Under the pieces are notes generated by a model. That model saw nothing but the letters and a program-made list of their open reading frames with translations. It was not told the DNA's origin and searched no databases. From NCBI GenBank assembly GCA_012976225.1, contig JAAVVG010000010.1:620001-684000 (forward strand): 64,000 nt of DNA, given 5' to 3'. How positions within the stretch are numbered: the stretch's first letter is position 1; the number at the start of each line of letters is the position of its first letter. Below, one piece after another: positions 10,082 to 21,301 of the stretch. Origin of the DNA: Golubevia sp. BC0850. Its lineage: Eukaryota > Basidiomycota > Exobasidiomycetes > Golubeviales > Golubeviaceae. Both the position numbers and the translations under genes were made by a program.

Positions 10082-13000
10082 ATGACTGAAGCAACTGGAG
10101 CAACCTCCGCTTCTCAATCTCAACCTCTTGCAGCTCAATCTCAATCTCAATCCCAATCTCAGCCAGCATCAGCCTCAGCCTCAGCCTCTGAGTTAGATGG
10201 CTTAACTTTGACTGGAGCTCCAACACCAGTAGTCTACTTAGCGACTTATTCAAATGTTCCAGTATTCGAATTAACGGTAAGAGGAATTGGTGTCATGAGA
10301 AGAAGAGCAGACGGTTTCTTGAATGCAACTCAAATCCTCAAATTAGCTGGAGTAGAAAAGGGTAAGAGAACCAAGATTCTAGAGAAGGAGATCTTGATTG
10401 GCGAACATGAGAAAGTTCAGGGTGGTTATGGCAAATATCAGGGCACTTGGTGAGTATGACTTGTCCGATCGTCGTGTAAGAGAGCAGTGGGTCATGGTGC
10501 AGAGAGAAGGGTGAAAGGCAAAGGTAGTTCGCTGAGGAATGAAAGGTGCATTGGTTCATCGAAACAATCAGAATTTGTTGAATAGGTATTAGTCAGCAGA
10601 AGGGAGTGCAAACCTTCCATTAGACGCGGCTTTTATTTCGTTTGGGGGGTCTCATAGGAGCAAGAGCCATTCATGATGGAAAGTCAAGGATGAACTGGTG
10701 TCGGAACAGTGTGAATCGAACTCGATTCCATCTGCTCGGTCGGTGATTGTGGTTCTTTGAAACAGAAGGAAGACAGCAAGTGATCCCTCATCTCTCCTTC
10801 TCTCAGGAGTTAGGCGGCGTGTTTCCACCTCATCTCGTGCTCAAAAGACAAGCCCTCCTCCACGCCTTCCCCTTCCCCCAGTGGAATCTTTTCCGACTCA
10901 CTCCTTACTTTATCGGCACTTCTTTCTCTCACTCTCTCTCCAGGATTCCACTGCGCCGAGCCATCGACCTAGCAGGAACCTACAATGTAGCTCACATTCT
11001 CCAACCCTTACTAGAACTAGATCCAACGACTCCAGTTCCATTAGCTGGAAGACGTAAAAGACCAAATCCAAACGCTCCCTCAGCTTCAATGTATCATCGT
11101 CAACAACAAGCTGCAGCAGCCTCAGGAGGTGTAGATGGAGAAGGTCAAGTTACAATCTCTAGAGTTGGATCTAAGAACCATAGGAAATCTAAAGATGGTA
11201 AAACTCTTGAGGAACTTTATGAGCAGGAAAGTTTGGGATTCGGTGGAGGTCCACTTCAAGGACAAGGATCAGTGATTCAAGGACCAAGTCAACAACCTAG
11301 GTTTTTAAAACTCAAACCTCCTGTTCAAATGAAAATTCAAGATGGAGAGAGTAATGAAGGTGGAGTTGGAGTGGTTCAACAACCTCTTGTACCTGATGCT
11401 TCAAGTTTCTTACCTCCTGGAGTTGAACATCTGGTTTCGGTGGATTCTAATCAAAATAACGGAGCGATTCCACCTGGGACTTCTGAAAGTCATATTGCTA
11501 ATTTGATTGGTTATGAAAACTTTGGTTACGTTCCTCAAGGAGTGAATTTACCTCGTTCAAATGTTGTTGGGAGTTTGAAACGTTCGGCTGAAGATGGAGA
11601 AGCAGAAGCAGAAGGTGGTAGTAGTAAGAAACGCTCAAAAGGAGACGGCTTTGATCTTTCTCCAGTCAAAGACTTAAATAATTTAGGACCTTCTGGCGGA
11701 AGTTTCAAAGCTGCTAATAGACCTAAGTCGAATGGGAATCAAATGGAAGGGATGATGGATTTAGATGTTGGAAGTCTCAACTTTAATAATGGGAATCAGA
11801 ATAATAGGAATGTAGTCGGTGGACCTAGATTCTCTGATAAACCAGTTCCGGTGAAACCAACGGATGAAGGTGAAAAGAAAATGAGGAATGCCTTAGTTGG
11901 ATTATTCGCTGAAGAAGAGTTGGGGAGAGATGGAAATCAAGATGAAGATGGAGATGTTGAAATGGAATCAAATGAAAGGACTAAAAACCAAGAAAAACTC
12001 AACAAGATCTTATTGGATTTAAATGAATGTGTTTCTTTAGGTGGAAGTGGAAGTGATTCTACTTCGATTCCAAATCTCAATTTAGTTATCGACGATCATG
12101 GTCATACTACTTTACATTGGGCAACCGCACTTTCAAAGTTAAATCTCATTTCAATCTTAGTTTCTCAACCTACAACTAAAGGTGGTTCTAATCCAAATTC
12201 TGGGAATTATGCAGGTGAAACTCCACTTCAAAGATCAGTTCTTGTTACTAATTCTTATGAAAGTTCTAGTTTCCCTAAAATTTTGGAACTTTTGAAAGAC
12301 AGTTTTGAAACTAGAGATTTTAGAAAAAGGACGATTTTACATCATATTAGTTTAGTCGCTGGTCAAAAAGGTAGAGCTGCTGCTGCTGTTTATTATTTGA
12401 AATGCAGTTTGGAAATCTTAGAAAAGAAATATAGGAATCAAGAACCTTTGATTTTGGAGGTTAATGAAAAGGGGAAGGGGAAGGGGAAGGGGAAGGGTAA
12501 AGGTAAAGGTAAAGCTAACAGATCCAATCCTTCAGAGAACGAAAATGAAAATGAAAATGCAAGTGGAATCAGAAACAAAGGGTTTCAAGATTTCATCAAT
12601 GCTCAAGATGATGATGGTGAAACTGCTCTTGGAACGGTTTCTAGAATTGGCAATTCTTTGATGATCAAATTGTTACTTCAGTTTGGTGCTAGGAAAGATT
12701 TGGTCAATGTCTTTGGAATTAAAGCTGATGATTGGTCTTTGGATGAGAATAAGGATCCCATAACTAACAATTCAAATGGCGAACTTCAAGAAACGACAAC
12801 TAAAGAATTCACTTTGGGAGTTCAAAGGCCTGTAGACATTGTTAACGCTCTTATTCCACCTCCAAAAGGTCCAATTGGTAAAAGTAGAGATGCTATGGAA
12901 AGTGAGTTTCTTCCGTTTGGCTCCTTCCTTTCTTCCTTTCCTCTCATCGTTACATACACTTACCCTTCTACTATTTCACCTCCTTCTCCATCTTCAGAAA

Positions 13001-13730
13001 TCCATTCGACTTTGACGGAATTGAATAGCACTTATGAAAATGAAATGCAAACCAAATCTTCAGCTCTATCTTTAGCTCAATCGCATCTTCAAGCTGCAAC
13101 ACGGGAACTTTCTTCTAGAAGACGTCTAGTTAATAACGCTCAATCTCTTTTATTAGAAGGTGAAGAAAATCGTCAAAGGTTTTCTAATTTGAAAGGTTGT
13201 CTCAAGAAGGCTTTGGGAGTTGAAATCACTCAAGACCTTGACGGTAAAGATGATGGATTGGAGAAGTTACAAAAGGATTTAAATGAAAAGATTCCAATTG
13301 AGGAGGAATTTCAACTTCCGAATGAGGTCTTGAATGATAAAAATGGAGCGGAGGAACTCATTAGAGTTAGATGGATTAATGAGGTTTTGGAAGGACTTTG
13401 TAGGGATTTAGAACAACGAGCAGTTGAAACTGACGAAGAAAGTAAGAAGAAGGAGCTAAATTGCAAGCGAGTTGTTGCTGCTTGTTGTAACGTTAGATTG
13501 GAGAGTGTTGAAGGAGTGAGTATTCTACGTCGGTTGGGATAGTAAGTTTCTAGAGTTCTTCAGAATCAGTATCTGACATCTTTCTCGCCACTTTTCTATT
13601 TATTTTCTTCGTGCAACAGATGCTAGAAGATCTAGCTACAGCGATCGAATCTGATGGTCAGGAAGTCGACATCGTTAGAATCGCTAACTTCCTTGAAAAC
13701 GTGAATCAACCTTCTTCCAACGGAATCTAG
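10082..13730 (+). CDS. MBP1: APSES/KilA-N and ankyrin transcription factor (Mbp1/Swi4 family)
   Basis: DNA-binding subunit of an MBF/SBF-type complex that drives G1/S transcription. Exons are 10082-10449, 10944-12901, 12998-13515 and 13620-13730 (984 residues). After a Ser/Gln/Ala-repeat leader the APSES domain reads [20 protein letters not shown], then [20 protein letters not shown] and [14 protein letters not shown]; exon 2 continues [19 protein letters not shown]. Ankyrin-like repeats follow ([39 protein letters not shown]), then a coiled C-terminal region rich in Glu/Leu ([20 protein letters not shown]) that in the family binds the Swi6 partner. Oddities are a 494-nt intron inside the DNA-binding domain and a Gly-Lys repeat near 12474-12512 between ankyrin repeats. 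The third intron (12902-12997) is 96 nt and lacks a stop, so a retained form would stay in frame. Confidence 0.93.
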
Positions 13731-14207
13731 TGTCTATGACGAATCTTACAAACAAACCAAACGCAAAACAAACCAGAAAACAAAAATCAACTCAAAAAAA
13801 GTAAAGAATTGAAAAGGGTTCCGTGTCTCCAGTCTTCCTCTTCCGATCCCTACCTCTACCCCCAGCCTTTTGCTGTTCTGACTTCTGCAGAAGTTTCAAC
13901 TATAATCGTTTCGCTCTTTCTGCCTTCTCTTGGTGTTGCTTCAGATTTATTGTTTCTACTCATTTCTCAGTTGCTTTCTCTTTGCGTGCTTTTCTACCTG
14001 TAGTCTTTTTCTCTTTCCGGTCAGAATCAAATCTTGTTGAAATGTTTTCAGAATCATCGTGAAACAAGGATGGCAGGCTAAAATCGAACGAGAAACAAGA
14101 TTGGATTCGAATGGAAGATGGAGGGTGAGAGACACAAACAGAACGAGATCAAAGAAGGTCGAAGGTTTTGAAGGAACTACTAGCGGAGTGAATAGTGAAT
14201 AGTCAAA
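13731..14207. other. Convergent intergenic region (MBP1/GH76)
   Basis: Both flanking genes end here, so it holds only 3' untranslated sequence. The first 80 bases are A-rich (acaaaccaaacgcaaaacaa), typical of a polyadenylation region. No gene is seen. Confidence 0.4.
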
Positions 14208-15951
14208 TTAGCCGTTGTTGTTGGTCATCACGAAGGTTGCCATGACGTCCAAAGCGGGTAACTGTCCCCAGGGGTAACCATTTCCTTGGACTGGCGATTT
14301 CCACTGTCGGTCGAGGAGAACGAGGAATGCAAGGTCAAAAGTCGTGGAACCAAAAAGGAAAGGGAGAAAGTCAGTAGACAGTCTTCTTCAATTTCCAGGC
14401 AAGGCTAGTTCTTTTCAACACTCACGTTTACTGGATAAAGCGACGGGTTTGAAGGGTCGTTCGAGTTTTTGATCAAAGTGTTGGCTTGGACGTCGACATA
14501 AGAATGAATCAGGGTTTGGAGATCCTTGTTGTTTCCAGATCTTCTGTAAAGTTCTCCCAAAGCTCTAATCCAGATACCTTTGAACCCGTTGGCGTCGTTT
14601 TGTTGGGAGGGATTGTCTTGACCCTCGGTGATGATTCCGTCTGATCCTTGCCATGGAGCAGATTTCATTCCAGCAACAGCACTTGTGACAGCTGCGTTGG
14701 TGTACTCAGTGTCCCCGGTCACATCGCCCAAAATGGCGAGACTGAAGAAGCGAGAGAGAGGGGGGGGGGAAGAAAAAGAAGTCGGGCTCAGTCTTCGACG
14801 TCAGAGATGACGACATTCTTTTCTGCTACTCACCCTTCGACGTATTTTCCAGTGTTGTATGTAAACGTGTAGACAGTCGTAGCTGTGAGCGGAGAGTCCA
14901 CATAGATTCCAGGACGAAAGTCAAATGAAGGAAAAGTTTCAGCCAAATTCATAGAGAACTTCCTTCTTCCTTCTTCTGCTTTCTTTTTCCCATCGGTTGC
15001 TAAGATATAGAAAGGGAAGAAGGGAACTCACAGCAATCTCTCCCATGGATGCTATCGTCGACCAAATCTTGACCTGCGTTTCCATAAAGATGGTTTCTGA
15101 TAAATCTATAGTTCAACTCGGCTGCGTTCAAGTATTTTTGATCTCTAGTAGCCTCGTATAGCATGGCTGATAAAGACATGAAAAGTCCTGTTGTGATAGC
15201 GTTGATGCTATCGTCGTCAGCGGTTGACTTCCACCAAACTCCACCTTCCATGGTTTGACCACTGCAGCTCGATTGGAAGCCGAAGTTCTTTCCGTTTCCT
15301 GAGGTTGAACCTGAAGTGATGAAGTAAGGATAAACGTTGTTCCAATTGTCTTCTGCCCAGGAGAGAGCGGTCTGATCTCCATAAGCTCTCGAAGCTGTCA
15401 TGGCTGCGATTCCCCACCCTGAATAAAGGAGCAAAATGAAGTGCTTAGCCGTCAGCCGAACAGTGAGCTGGATGAAATCCTCCCTCTGACTCACAAAGAG
15501 TGTCATCGTTGAACTCATTCTTTCTAAAAGCTGGGTAATTTCCATAGGTAGAGCCAACGTTGTCTAAGACTTTCCCGGCAAAGTCTCTGCTGCCTGCAAA
15601 AAGATCTTTCACCGCGTGGGAGGACCAAACATTGGCTGTAGGCCAGTAGTTTAGATTAGCCACGCTGTCTTGCCCTCCTCCAAAAGCTAGCATTCGATTC
15701 ATAGCATCGTTGGCAATGGTGTTACGAGCAGCGAACTGGAGGTTGGTGTCATCATCTGGTAGGTTGGAAGGGAAGAGATAAAGTGGTCAGAAGGGTATTC
15801 CTCAGGAGAGATTGAAAAGCCCATGGAAGTAATTTCGAAACCCACTTGGCCAGTTGGGGACTCCGAAATCTACTCTCTTCTGAAGTAGCGGCGATGAGAA
15901 AGCAGTCCCGGAGAGACAGGCAGCAGAGATCAAGAAAGTTCTGATGTGCAT
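14208..15951 (-). CDS. Secreted glycoside hydrolase family 76 protein
   Basis: Extracellular or wall-associated alpha-1,6-mannanase-like enzyme of the Dfg5/Dcw1 and bacterial Aman6 superfamily. The N-terminus MHIRTFLISAACLSGTAFSS is a good signal peptide. A GTGGGT donor (splicing after WP) joins to NDDTNLQFAARNTIANDAMN. Family blocks are YWPTANVWSSHAVKDLF, GWGIAAMTASRAYGD, GFQSSCSGQTMEGGVWWK, ITTGLFMSLSAMLYEATRDQ and DLVDDSIHGRDC, then after introns WKSPVQGNGYPWGQLPALDV near the stop. The canonical paired catalytic Asp-Asp of GH76 was not securely placed by eye, so activity is not claimed. The last exon lies at about 14208-14300. A TATA box stands 67 bp upstream of the start. Confidence 0.83.
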
Positions 15952-16017
15952 CGGGAAAGATCCTTGAGAAGAGTGGGTTGGAAAATAAATTCGGAGAAAG
16001 ATTCAAGAGTAGCTGCC

Positions 16018-16024
16018 TTTTATA
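16018..16024 (-). promoter_or_regulatory. TATA box of the GH76 gene
   Basis: TATAAAA on the minus strand, about 67 bp upstream of the GH76 start codon at 15951. Few other genes in the window have so clear a TATA motif; TATA-containing fungal promoters tend to be strongly regulated. Confidence 0.6.
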
Positions 16025-16319
16025 GTGGAGGATCGGATGAACAGGAGTGAACCGCAGGAGTGCAGGACTGTCCAGGCACTCTCATTCCTGCAGCTCGTAA
16101 ATTTCTTTCTCGTGGATTTGCGATGAAGCGATGAGGTCGAAAGCGATCTGTCAAACCATTTGATTGAGGAACCATGAAGAGGCTGAAGATGGAGTAAAAG
16201 ACAACGTTTCAATCTAGATGATGGATGTGGAAGATCGGAGCAGCAAGTAACTCAAGATCATTCTTGTTTTCGGCTCTTGCTCTCAACCCATCCCAACTTT
16301 CTACGTTCCATCTACACAG

Positions 16320-17574
16320 ATGACTCGTCGTAGAAGAATCACTCCTGGAGGACCAAAGCCTTTTCCAATTCCAGCTCAGGCTCCATCTCTGTCTCACTTC
16401 ATTCCTCAACCCGGAACTGCGGCCGATTCTGTTACAACATCCAAGAGAAAGAGACCTACACGTAGAGAAAGAGACAGAACAAAGAAGGCCAATTACGCAA
16501 AGTGAGTTCTACTTCTTTTTCTTACACCATTATCAAGTCAGCAAGTTCAGGTCTCACTTCTGTCCAATGTCGTAGAGATGAAGTGTGCTGCGTTCCTCCT
16601 TCCCCTTCCTCTGGTTGCCTTTCCCAACTCACTTGCCCATTTCTCTTGCCCATTATACGTGCAGGAAACAATCTCCACAGCAAAGCTTGAGCAGTTCATC
16701 AAACCCTCAGCCTCAAGTCGATTCATTGAAAGGTCAAATCTCTGGATTAGAAGTGATGCTAGGAGATCTGAGTCAACAAGTCAAATCCTAGAATGCTACT
16801 GTGGACGACAAAATTGGAGAATTTTTCGGAGCCGTTCAGGAAGTGATCGACTCAATTTCTGCCAAAACCTGTTTCCATTCCATTCATAGAGGACTAACCA
16901 ATTCCACTGATCTGAATCTCAGAAACTAAAAACCTTCAAACAATGTTCTCAAAGTCATAAGAACCGCCTTGAGAGGATTTGGATTGAATGCAGATGACTC
17001 TGACTCCTACGAACTAGGTGGATGTGAATGTGAAGGAACTGGACAAAAAAGAACAGAAGAAATCTACAATGACGATGCTACTCTGGAAGAAATTGGACAG
17101 GAGGATGGGAAGAAAGTGTTTTTGAGAAAGATAATTAAGGAGGAGGAGGAGGAGGATGTTAAGATGGAGGATGTGAAGGAAGAAGAAGATGTGAAACCAG
17201 AGGTAGAGGTACCGATTGGTGAGTGTGGGGGGGGGGGTGGAGTGATAGGTTGACAAACTCGTATGAAAAGGTTCAGAAAGACATGCTTATGAGAATCACC
17301 CATCGAAGAAAGGATCTGAGTCTCATCTTCATCTTTTCCGTTTCCAGCAGTCAGAAGACCATCTCTCTCCATGAGAAAGAGACAAGCTTTGTCTTCAATT
17401 CAAAGAGAACCTGAATCTTCAAACTCGCCAGAACTCACTGAAATTCAGCGCGCACTCGCCCAGCTCAAATTCAGTTTCATTCCTCTTGCAAGTGAATCTA
17501 GCTTCTCTGATGATTCACAGATGGAATCCAGAAGACACTTTAACGCAATGGAAGAGATTTTGAGAAACGTATAA
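16320..17574 (+). pseudogene. Orphan basic/acidic protein locus with in-frame stops
   Basis: Unrecognised protein. Exon 1 from ATG 16320 encodes a basic region (MTRRRRITPGGPKPFP, later KRKRPTRRERDRTKKANYAK) and splices in phase at gcaa/gtgagt to an exon starting KQSPQQSLSSSS. That frame runs on through LKGQISGLEVMLGDLSQQVK, meets a TAG at about 16789, continues protein-like (NATVDDKIGEFFGAVQEVID), meets a TAA near 16927, then gives VIRTALRGFGLNADDSDSYE and a long acidic Glu/Lys/Val tract. After an intron at 17220-17351 it ends ESRRHFNAMEEILRNV. All pieces share one frame. An intron ending at the CTAAC/cag pair near 16897-16921 could remove some of this, but no splice scheme I tried removes both stops. 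Either a recently broken gene or a mis-modelled one; alternatively only the first ~100 residues are translated. Confidence 0.45.
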
Positions 17575-18537
17575 CGGCTTTCCAAATTCGAAGGAGAGGG
17601 TCAGAGGGAGGAAAGGTGAGCGTTTGTTTCTCGTGAACGTTTGTTTCTCGTGAAGACTTAGGATTCTGGAAGTTGCCTTGAGATTTGGTTGGCTTACAGT
17701 TTGCTAAACCATTTCCCATTTTGTTCCTTGGTTTTGTTTTCGGCAGGTTTTGGAGATATCTGAAACAAACAGAGGAAAAAAATCGAGTGTCGACAATCAA
17801 CACTTCCTGAAAACTTTTTGTCTTCCATCAAATTTCTTTGTACAAATGTAACAACATTAATCAGTTCACGAACAGGCATTTGGGGGTATAAAAGCTGAAT
17901 AGCACCTCAACAGAAATGAGAAAAAGCAAAGTGACGCGAGGAACTTCGGAGTTGAGAACGTGAGAAGGAAGAATCTTTTGTAAGAGAAAGGCCTTGGCTT
18001 CCCCGTTCGTCTTCACAGATTAGATTCTTCAAGAGTTGTCAACATCCGAAACTTTCAAAATTCCAGCTTTTACGTCGGGGCCGCTTCCAGACCTCTTATT
18101 CTGATTTGGAATTCAAAGATTTAGGAGATACTCTAGAAGTAGGTCTTGCGAAGCGACTTGGAAGCTAAGGAGAGGAGTGAACGATTCCATAAAGAATGAA
18201 AAGCAACCCGTGAATGGGAAAGGAATCAAAGCTGGAGCTATAGATGAGGGTTGGAAATAGTCAAATCAAGGGGCCAAGTCGACTGAAGGAATGTTTGACT
18301 GGACGTTAGGAGGTGTTGACTGGGTTTTTCGCTCTTTGCAATTTCATCTCAACGGCTCTGGAATCAATCTTTCGAAGATTGAATCGTACTGGGTTGGAGC
18401 AGATTGAGAGCCAAATCCAACTTGTCCTCAGCTGTCAAGTCTGATTCTCTTCTCACCTTCCAATTGAACATCTCGATTTTCGAAAGCGTCGATCTGCCCG
18501 TATTTGTCCTAGAGTCTCAGCTAAGCATCCTAGGAAC
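17575..18537. other. Interval with no gene seen
   Basis: Nearly 1 kb without a convincing coding frame on either strand. A plus-strand TATAAAA stands at about 17887, but the only following ATG opens a 15-codon frame. A short direct repeat (cgtttgtttctcgtga, twice) lies at about 17621-17655. Confidence 0.4.
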
Positions 18538-18750
18538 CTAGAACATAAATAAGAAGACGAAAGTCTGGCACAGGACCAGAAGAAATAGGCCGATTGACAT
18601 CAAGCTCCTTTGATCATCTGCCTTGGAAGAATATGCAGCGGATGTAACTGTAAGAAGGGTAAACTTCAACACAGAAAGACCTGAGACACTTTCAGTAGAT
18701 CTAGGAGAGAATGAGATACCGAAACTCTCATACCAGAGGCAAGCGAACAT
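18538..18750 (-). CDS. Small hypothetical ORF with hydrophobic C-terminus
   Basis: A 70-codon frame ending SIGLFLLVLCQTFVFLFMF, a plausible single membrane segment or GPI-like tail. It may be the last exon of a spliced gene or chance; upstream exons were not found. No family is recognised. Confidence 0.2.
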   Translation of the reverse strand: MFACLWYESFGISFSPRSTESVSGLSVLKFTLLTVTSAAYSSKADDQRSLMSIGLFLLVLCQTFVFLFMF

Positions 18751-19170
18751 GGTTGGCGTTCAGTCTTGATTCTTGAATTGAATTTTTCTCGAGTACCTTG
18801 CACATGGTCTCCTTCTTCACTCTGAGATTCAAACCCGTTCGAAAATCAGGCGAGCAAGAATAAAATCCGTGATGAGATTGAGATAGACTTCTATGCTACA
18901 AAAATTGACGACCAAGTTGAACGTTGAGGGGAGGAAAGACAAATTCTTGAACTTGAGGAAGATGATCTTTTCCAGCTGCTTATTCCGAGACTTCGCATTA
19001 AATTTTTTTGGCTCAATAAGCATGGAGCTTAAAAAGTAGTGGGGATATCCAATAGAGAGGAGAAGAGATGTAAGAGAGGAGACAAGGCAGAGGTTTTGGG
19101 TTGTAAGATCGACTTCGATCGAGCGTCTTCTCGTTCCCCTGAAAAACTCTGACACATTTTCTTCAACCAT

Positions 19171-19995
19171 TCAAACTCTAGCTTTCAAGAGCTGAGAACT
19201 CACCACGTTAGCTATCGCCTCCCACTCTCCCAATCCTCTAGCATAAGGGTCATCTCCCAAATCCACCTGACCATCTGCTCCCCATATCAAGAGACTATCG
19301 CCAAAAGTAGCTTGAGGGCTCAATGTCCTAATATCTTCAGCCTTCTCTGCCACTGTCTCCTCCTCTTGAGCCTGATCTTCTTCTGAAGGTAGCATCTCTG
19401 AGTCTTCCTGCCGTTCCACTTCCTTCACAACCTCTACCTCTACCTCTACCTCATCTTCATCTTTGTCCCCATCTTCATCATCATCTGAATCCATAGAAAA
19501 CTTTTGAATTTGTTTCTTGACCGGAATAGCGCTAGCTGCAAACCTAGAAGGACCAGCAGCTTTCTTCCTCGGAGATCTTCTTAGACCTGATGTCTCCCCT
19601 TCCTCTTCATCTTGATTCCAAGTTTTGGCCTTCTTCGATGTTGAGGATTGATTTGTAGTTGAGTTAGAAGCTGTGGCTAAGGCCTGTTTGATAGGATCTT
19701 CTTTTACAGGGAGCGATAGAACGATTCCAAAGTGTTGTTCTGGAAGTTTTAACTTTGTAGATTCGATTCTTCTTCCTCTGAAAGATGAACTGTATCTACC
19801 TCTGACTGTTGTACCATCTTCCTCTGATTCATTCGTCAGGAGCATGTAATCGTTGACTCTGGCTGGACCATCGTGTTCAAGAGAGAAGGGCATTAGATGA
19901 GCTGATAGAATTGGCAGAGATGGAGAGGAGGAGGATGATGATGAAGAGGAAGCATCTTGAGGTAGAGGAGACATGATTAATCTTGGTGCTACCAT
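19171..19995 (-). CDS. RNH203: Ribonuclease H2 non-catalytic subunit C (Rnh203-like)
   Basis: Accessory subunit of heterotrimeric RNase H2, which removes ribonucleotides and RNA:DNA hybrids from nuclear DNA. The first family block, HLMPFSLEHDGPARVNDYML then SSFRGRRIESTKLKLPEQHF and GIVLSLP, forms the first part of the barrel that packs on subunit B. The second block, FGDSLLIWGADGQVDLGDDP then GEWEAIANVV, corresponds to the conserved W..D and C-terminal helix. Between them is a low-complexity insertion: a basic SPRKK patch followed by a long Asp/Glu/Val run, making 274 residues versus about 110-165 for the usual protein. The frame can be read unspliced to ARV-stop; a gtgagt donor at about 19182 could instead give a short extra exon. 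Two starts are possible (19995 or the ATG seven codons later). Confidence 0.75.
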   Translation of the reverse strand: MVAPRLIMSPLPQDASSSSSSSSSPSLPILSAHLMPFSLEHDGPARVNDYMLLTNESEEDGTTVRGRYSSSFRGRRIESTKLKLPEQHFGIVLSLPVKEDPIKQALATASNSTTNQSSTSKKAKTWNQDEEEGETSGLRRSPRKKAAGPSRFAASAIPVKKQIQKFSMDSDDDEDGDKDEDEVEVEVEVVKEVERQEDSEMLPSEEDQAQEEETVAEKAEDIRTLSPQATFGDSLLIWGADGQVDLGDDPYARGLGEWEAIANVVSSQLLKARV

Positions 19996-20286
19996 GGTAC
20001 TAGAATTGGAATGCTGGGCGCCTTTTGCAGGTAAGACTCATAGAAGTTGGTTGGAAAGAGAGAAGATTATAGTAAAGCTCCAAACTTCTTCCTTCCCTCC
20101 CACTCACCCACTCTTTTTACAATTCTGTTCTAGTTTCCTTCTCTTCGATTCAGACTACTCTAGATCAACACCGAATCTCTTCAGCTAGTCTTCTCCTCTC
20201 AGAACGCAACTCTACCGCTACTTGCCTCTCTTCACGCTTCCTTCCTTTCCACTCCATCTACCCTTCCTTTTCGTCCGACCATCAAG

Positions 20287-20523
20287 ATGCCATCTCGCCC
20301 GTTGAAGACGAAGTCCAGATATCTCAATGACGCTGCTCTGTCTTCTTCACCACCAATATCCTCGTCTGAGGATGAATGCCCTCCAGAAGAGCTTTCTTCG
20401 CGACCATCGCTCGTCAATCCGTGCTCTGATCCTTCTCTTTTTCCTCTAGAAATTTTGTCTTTCAGTGGTTCTACTCTGTTTCTGGAGTCTGAATTTGATT
20501 TCGAAGGGTATAAGACTATCTGA
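20287..20523 (+). CDS. Small hypothetical protein
   Basis: A 78-codon frame whose ATG follows a long C/T-rich leader and the favourable context atcaagATG. The sequence is Ser/Pro-rich with an acidic patch (SSEDECPPEEL) and has no recognised domain. A 123-codon frame lies on the opposite strand over the same bases. The leader is the main reason to favour the plus strand. Confidence 0.3.
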   Translation: MPSRPLKTKSRYLNDAALSSSPPISSSEDECPPEELSSRPSLVNPCSDPSLFPLEILSFSGSTLFLESEFDFEGYKTI

Positions 20524-20823
20524 AGTCTAACGAACCTCTCAAGGAAATAAAGATCTTTGAAATGTTCGAAACGTTTCTCTCGCTCTTCTATTCTCGACTT
20601 CACCCTTGTTCATATTCGAATGATGAAGATCGCCCGCTTTCTATTCAATTCCACTACACGGTATCCATACAGAAAATTTCAGTTGAGCTCGGGCCATCTC
20701 GATGCTTCGCGCTCGCGCTCTTTAAAATGCGAGAATCGGTTTCTTTCTTCTTCTTCTCTTCTTCCCACTCCCGCAAAATTTAAAACTTGTCTCAAACATA
20801 CAAACTCGCTCAATCAAGCAATC

Positions 20824-21301
20824 ATGACTTTCAACAGTAGGTGGCAACTTCATCTCATTTCCCGAACATGCGAATTGCGATTCCAAATCTCACTTCCGCT
20901 CTCTTTCTCTCTCTTTCTCCTTCATATAGTCGGAGACAACGTTGCACTTCACACCGGAAACAATCACATCTGTGTAGGAAATGTAACCAAGTTCATTGCG
21001 AATCATGAAGGTCGTGAATCAAAATTGTTTTGGATCTACTTCGACGACATCTTCCACAACCGCTAGACTTACCTTTTACTGTTCTCCTTCCAATTTAAGA
21101 GCTCATGTTCGAGGTCGAGTTCACCAAAATGGGTGGAGCTCCAGGTGCCCTCAAAGACACGAAGAAAAGTTGAAGAAGGTTGTGAGTCTCATCGATTCAT
21201 CTCTCTGTTGTTTTTTTTCACTCCTTCTTCGAAACGAGGAAGTGACTCCAGAAGTCCATCTTCATCCTTCTCAGCATGCTGCCCCAGGCTGCCCCACTTG
21301 A
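20824..21301 (+). pseudogene. Frameshifted paralogue of the 66-residue protein gene at 28733-29194
   Basis: Four exons mirror the intact copy: 20824-20836 (13 nt, MTFN), 20930-21013 (IGDNVALHTGNNHICVGNV, TKFIANHEG), 21100-21181 (LMFEVEFTKMGGAPG...) and 21275-21301 (HAAPGCPT then stop). Intron phases and the 13-nt first exon are the same as in the paralogue. Compared with it, one base is missing around 21148-21151: before it the frame reads GGAPG, after it QRHEEKLKKV in another frame, matching QRHEDKLKKV of the paralogue. Unspliced at that point it would end GALKDTKKS-stop. Assembly error is the alternative to true decay. Confidence 0.65.

Noticed and set aside
20232-20603. 123-codon minus-strand frame opposite the 78-codon ORF
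   Set aside because: Acidic Ser-rich text mirrors the plus-strand codons, and it lacks a leader; could be real but less supported than the plus-strand frame.
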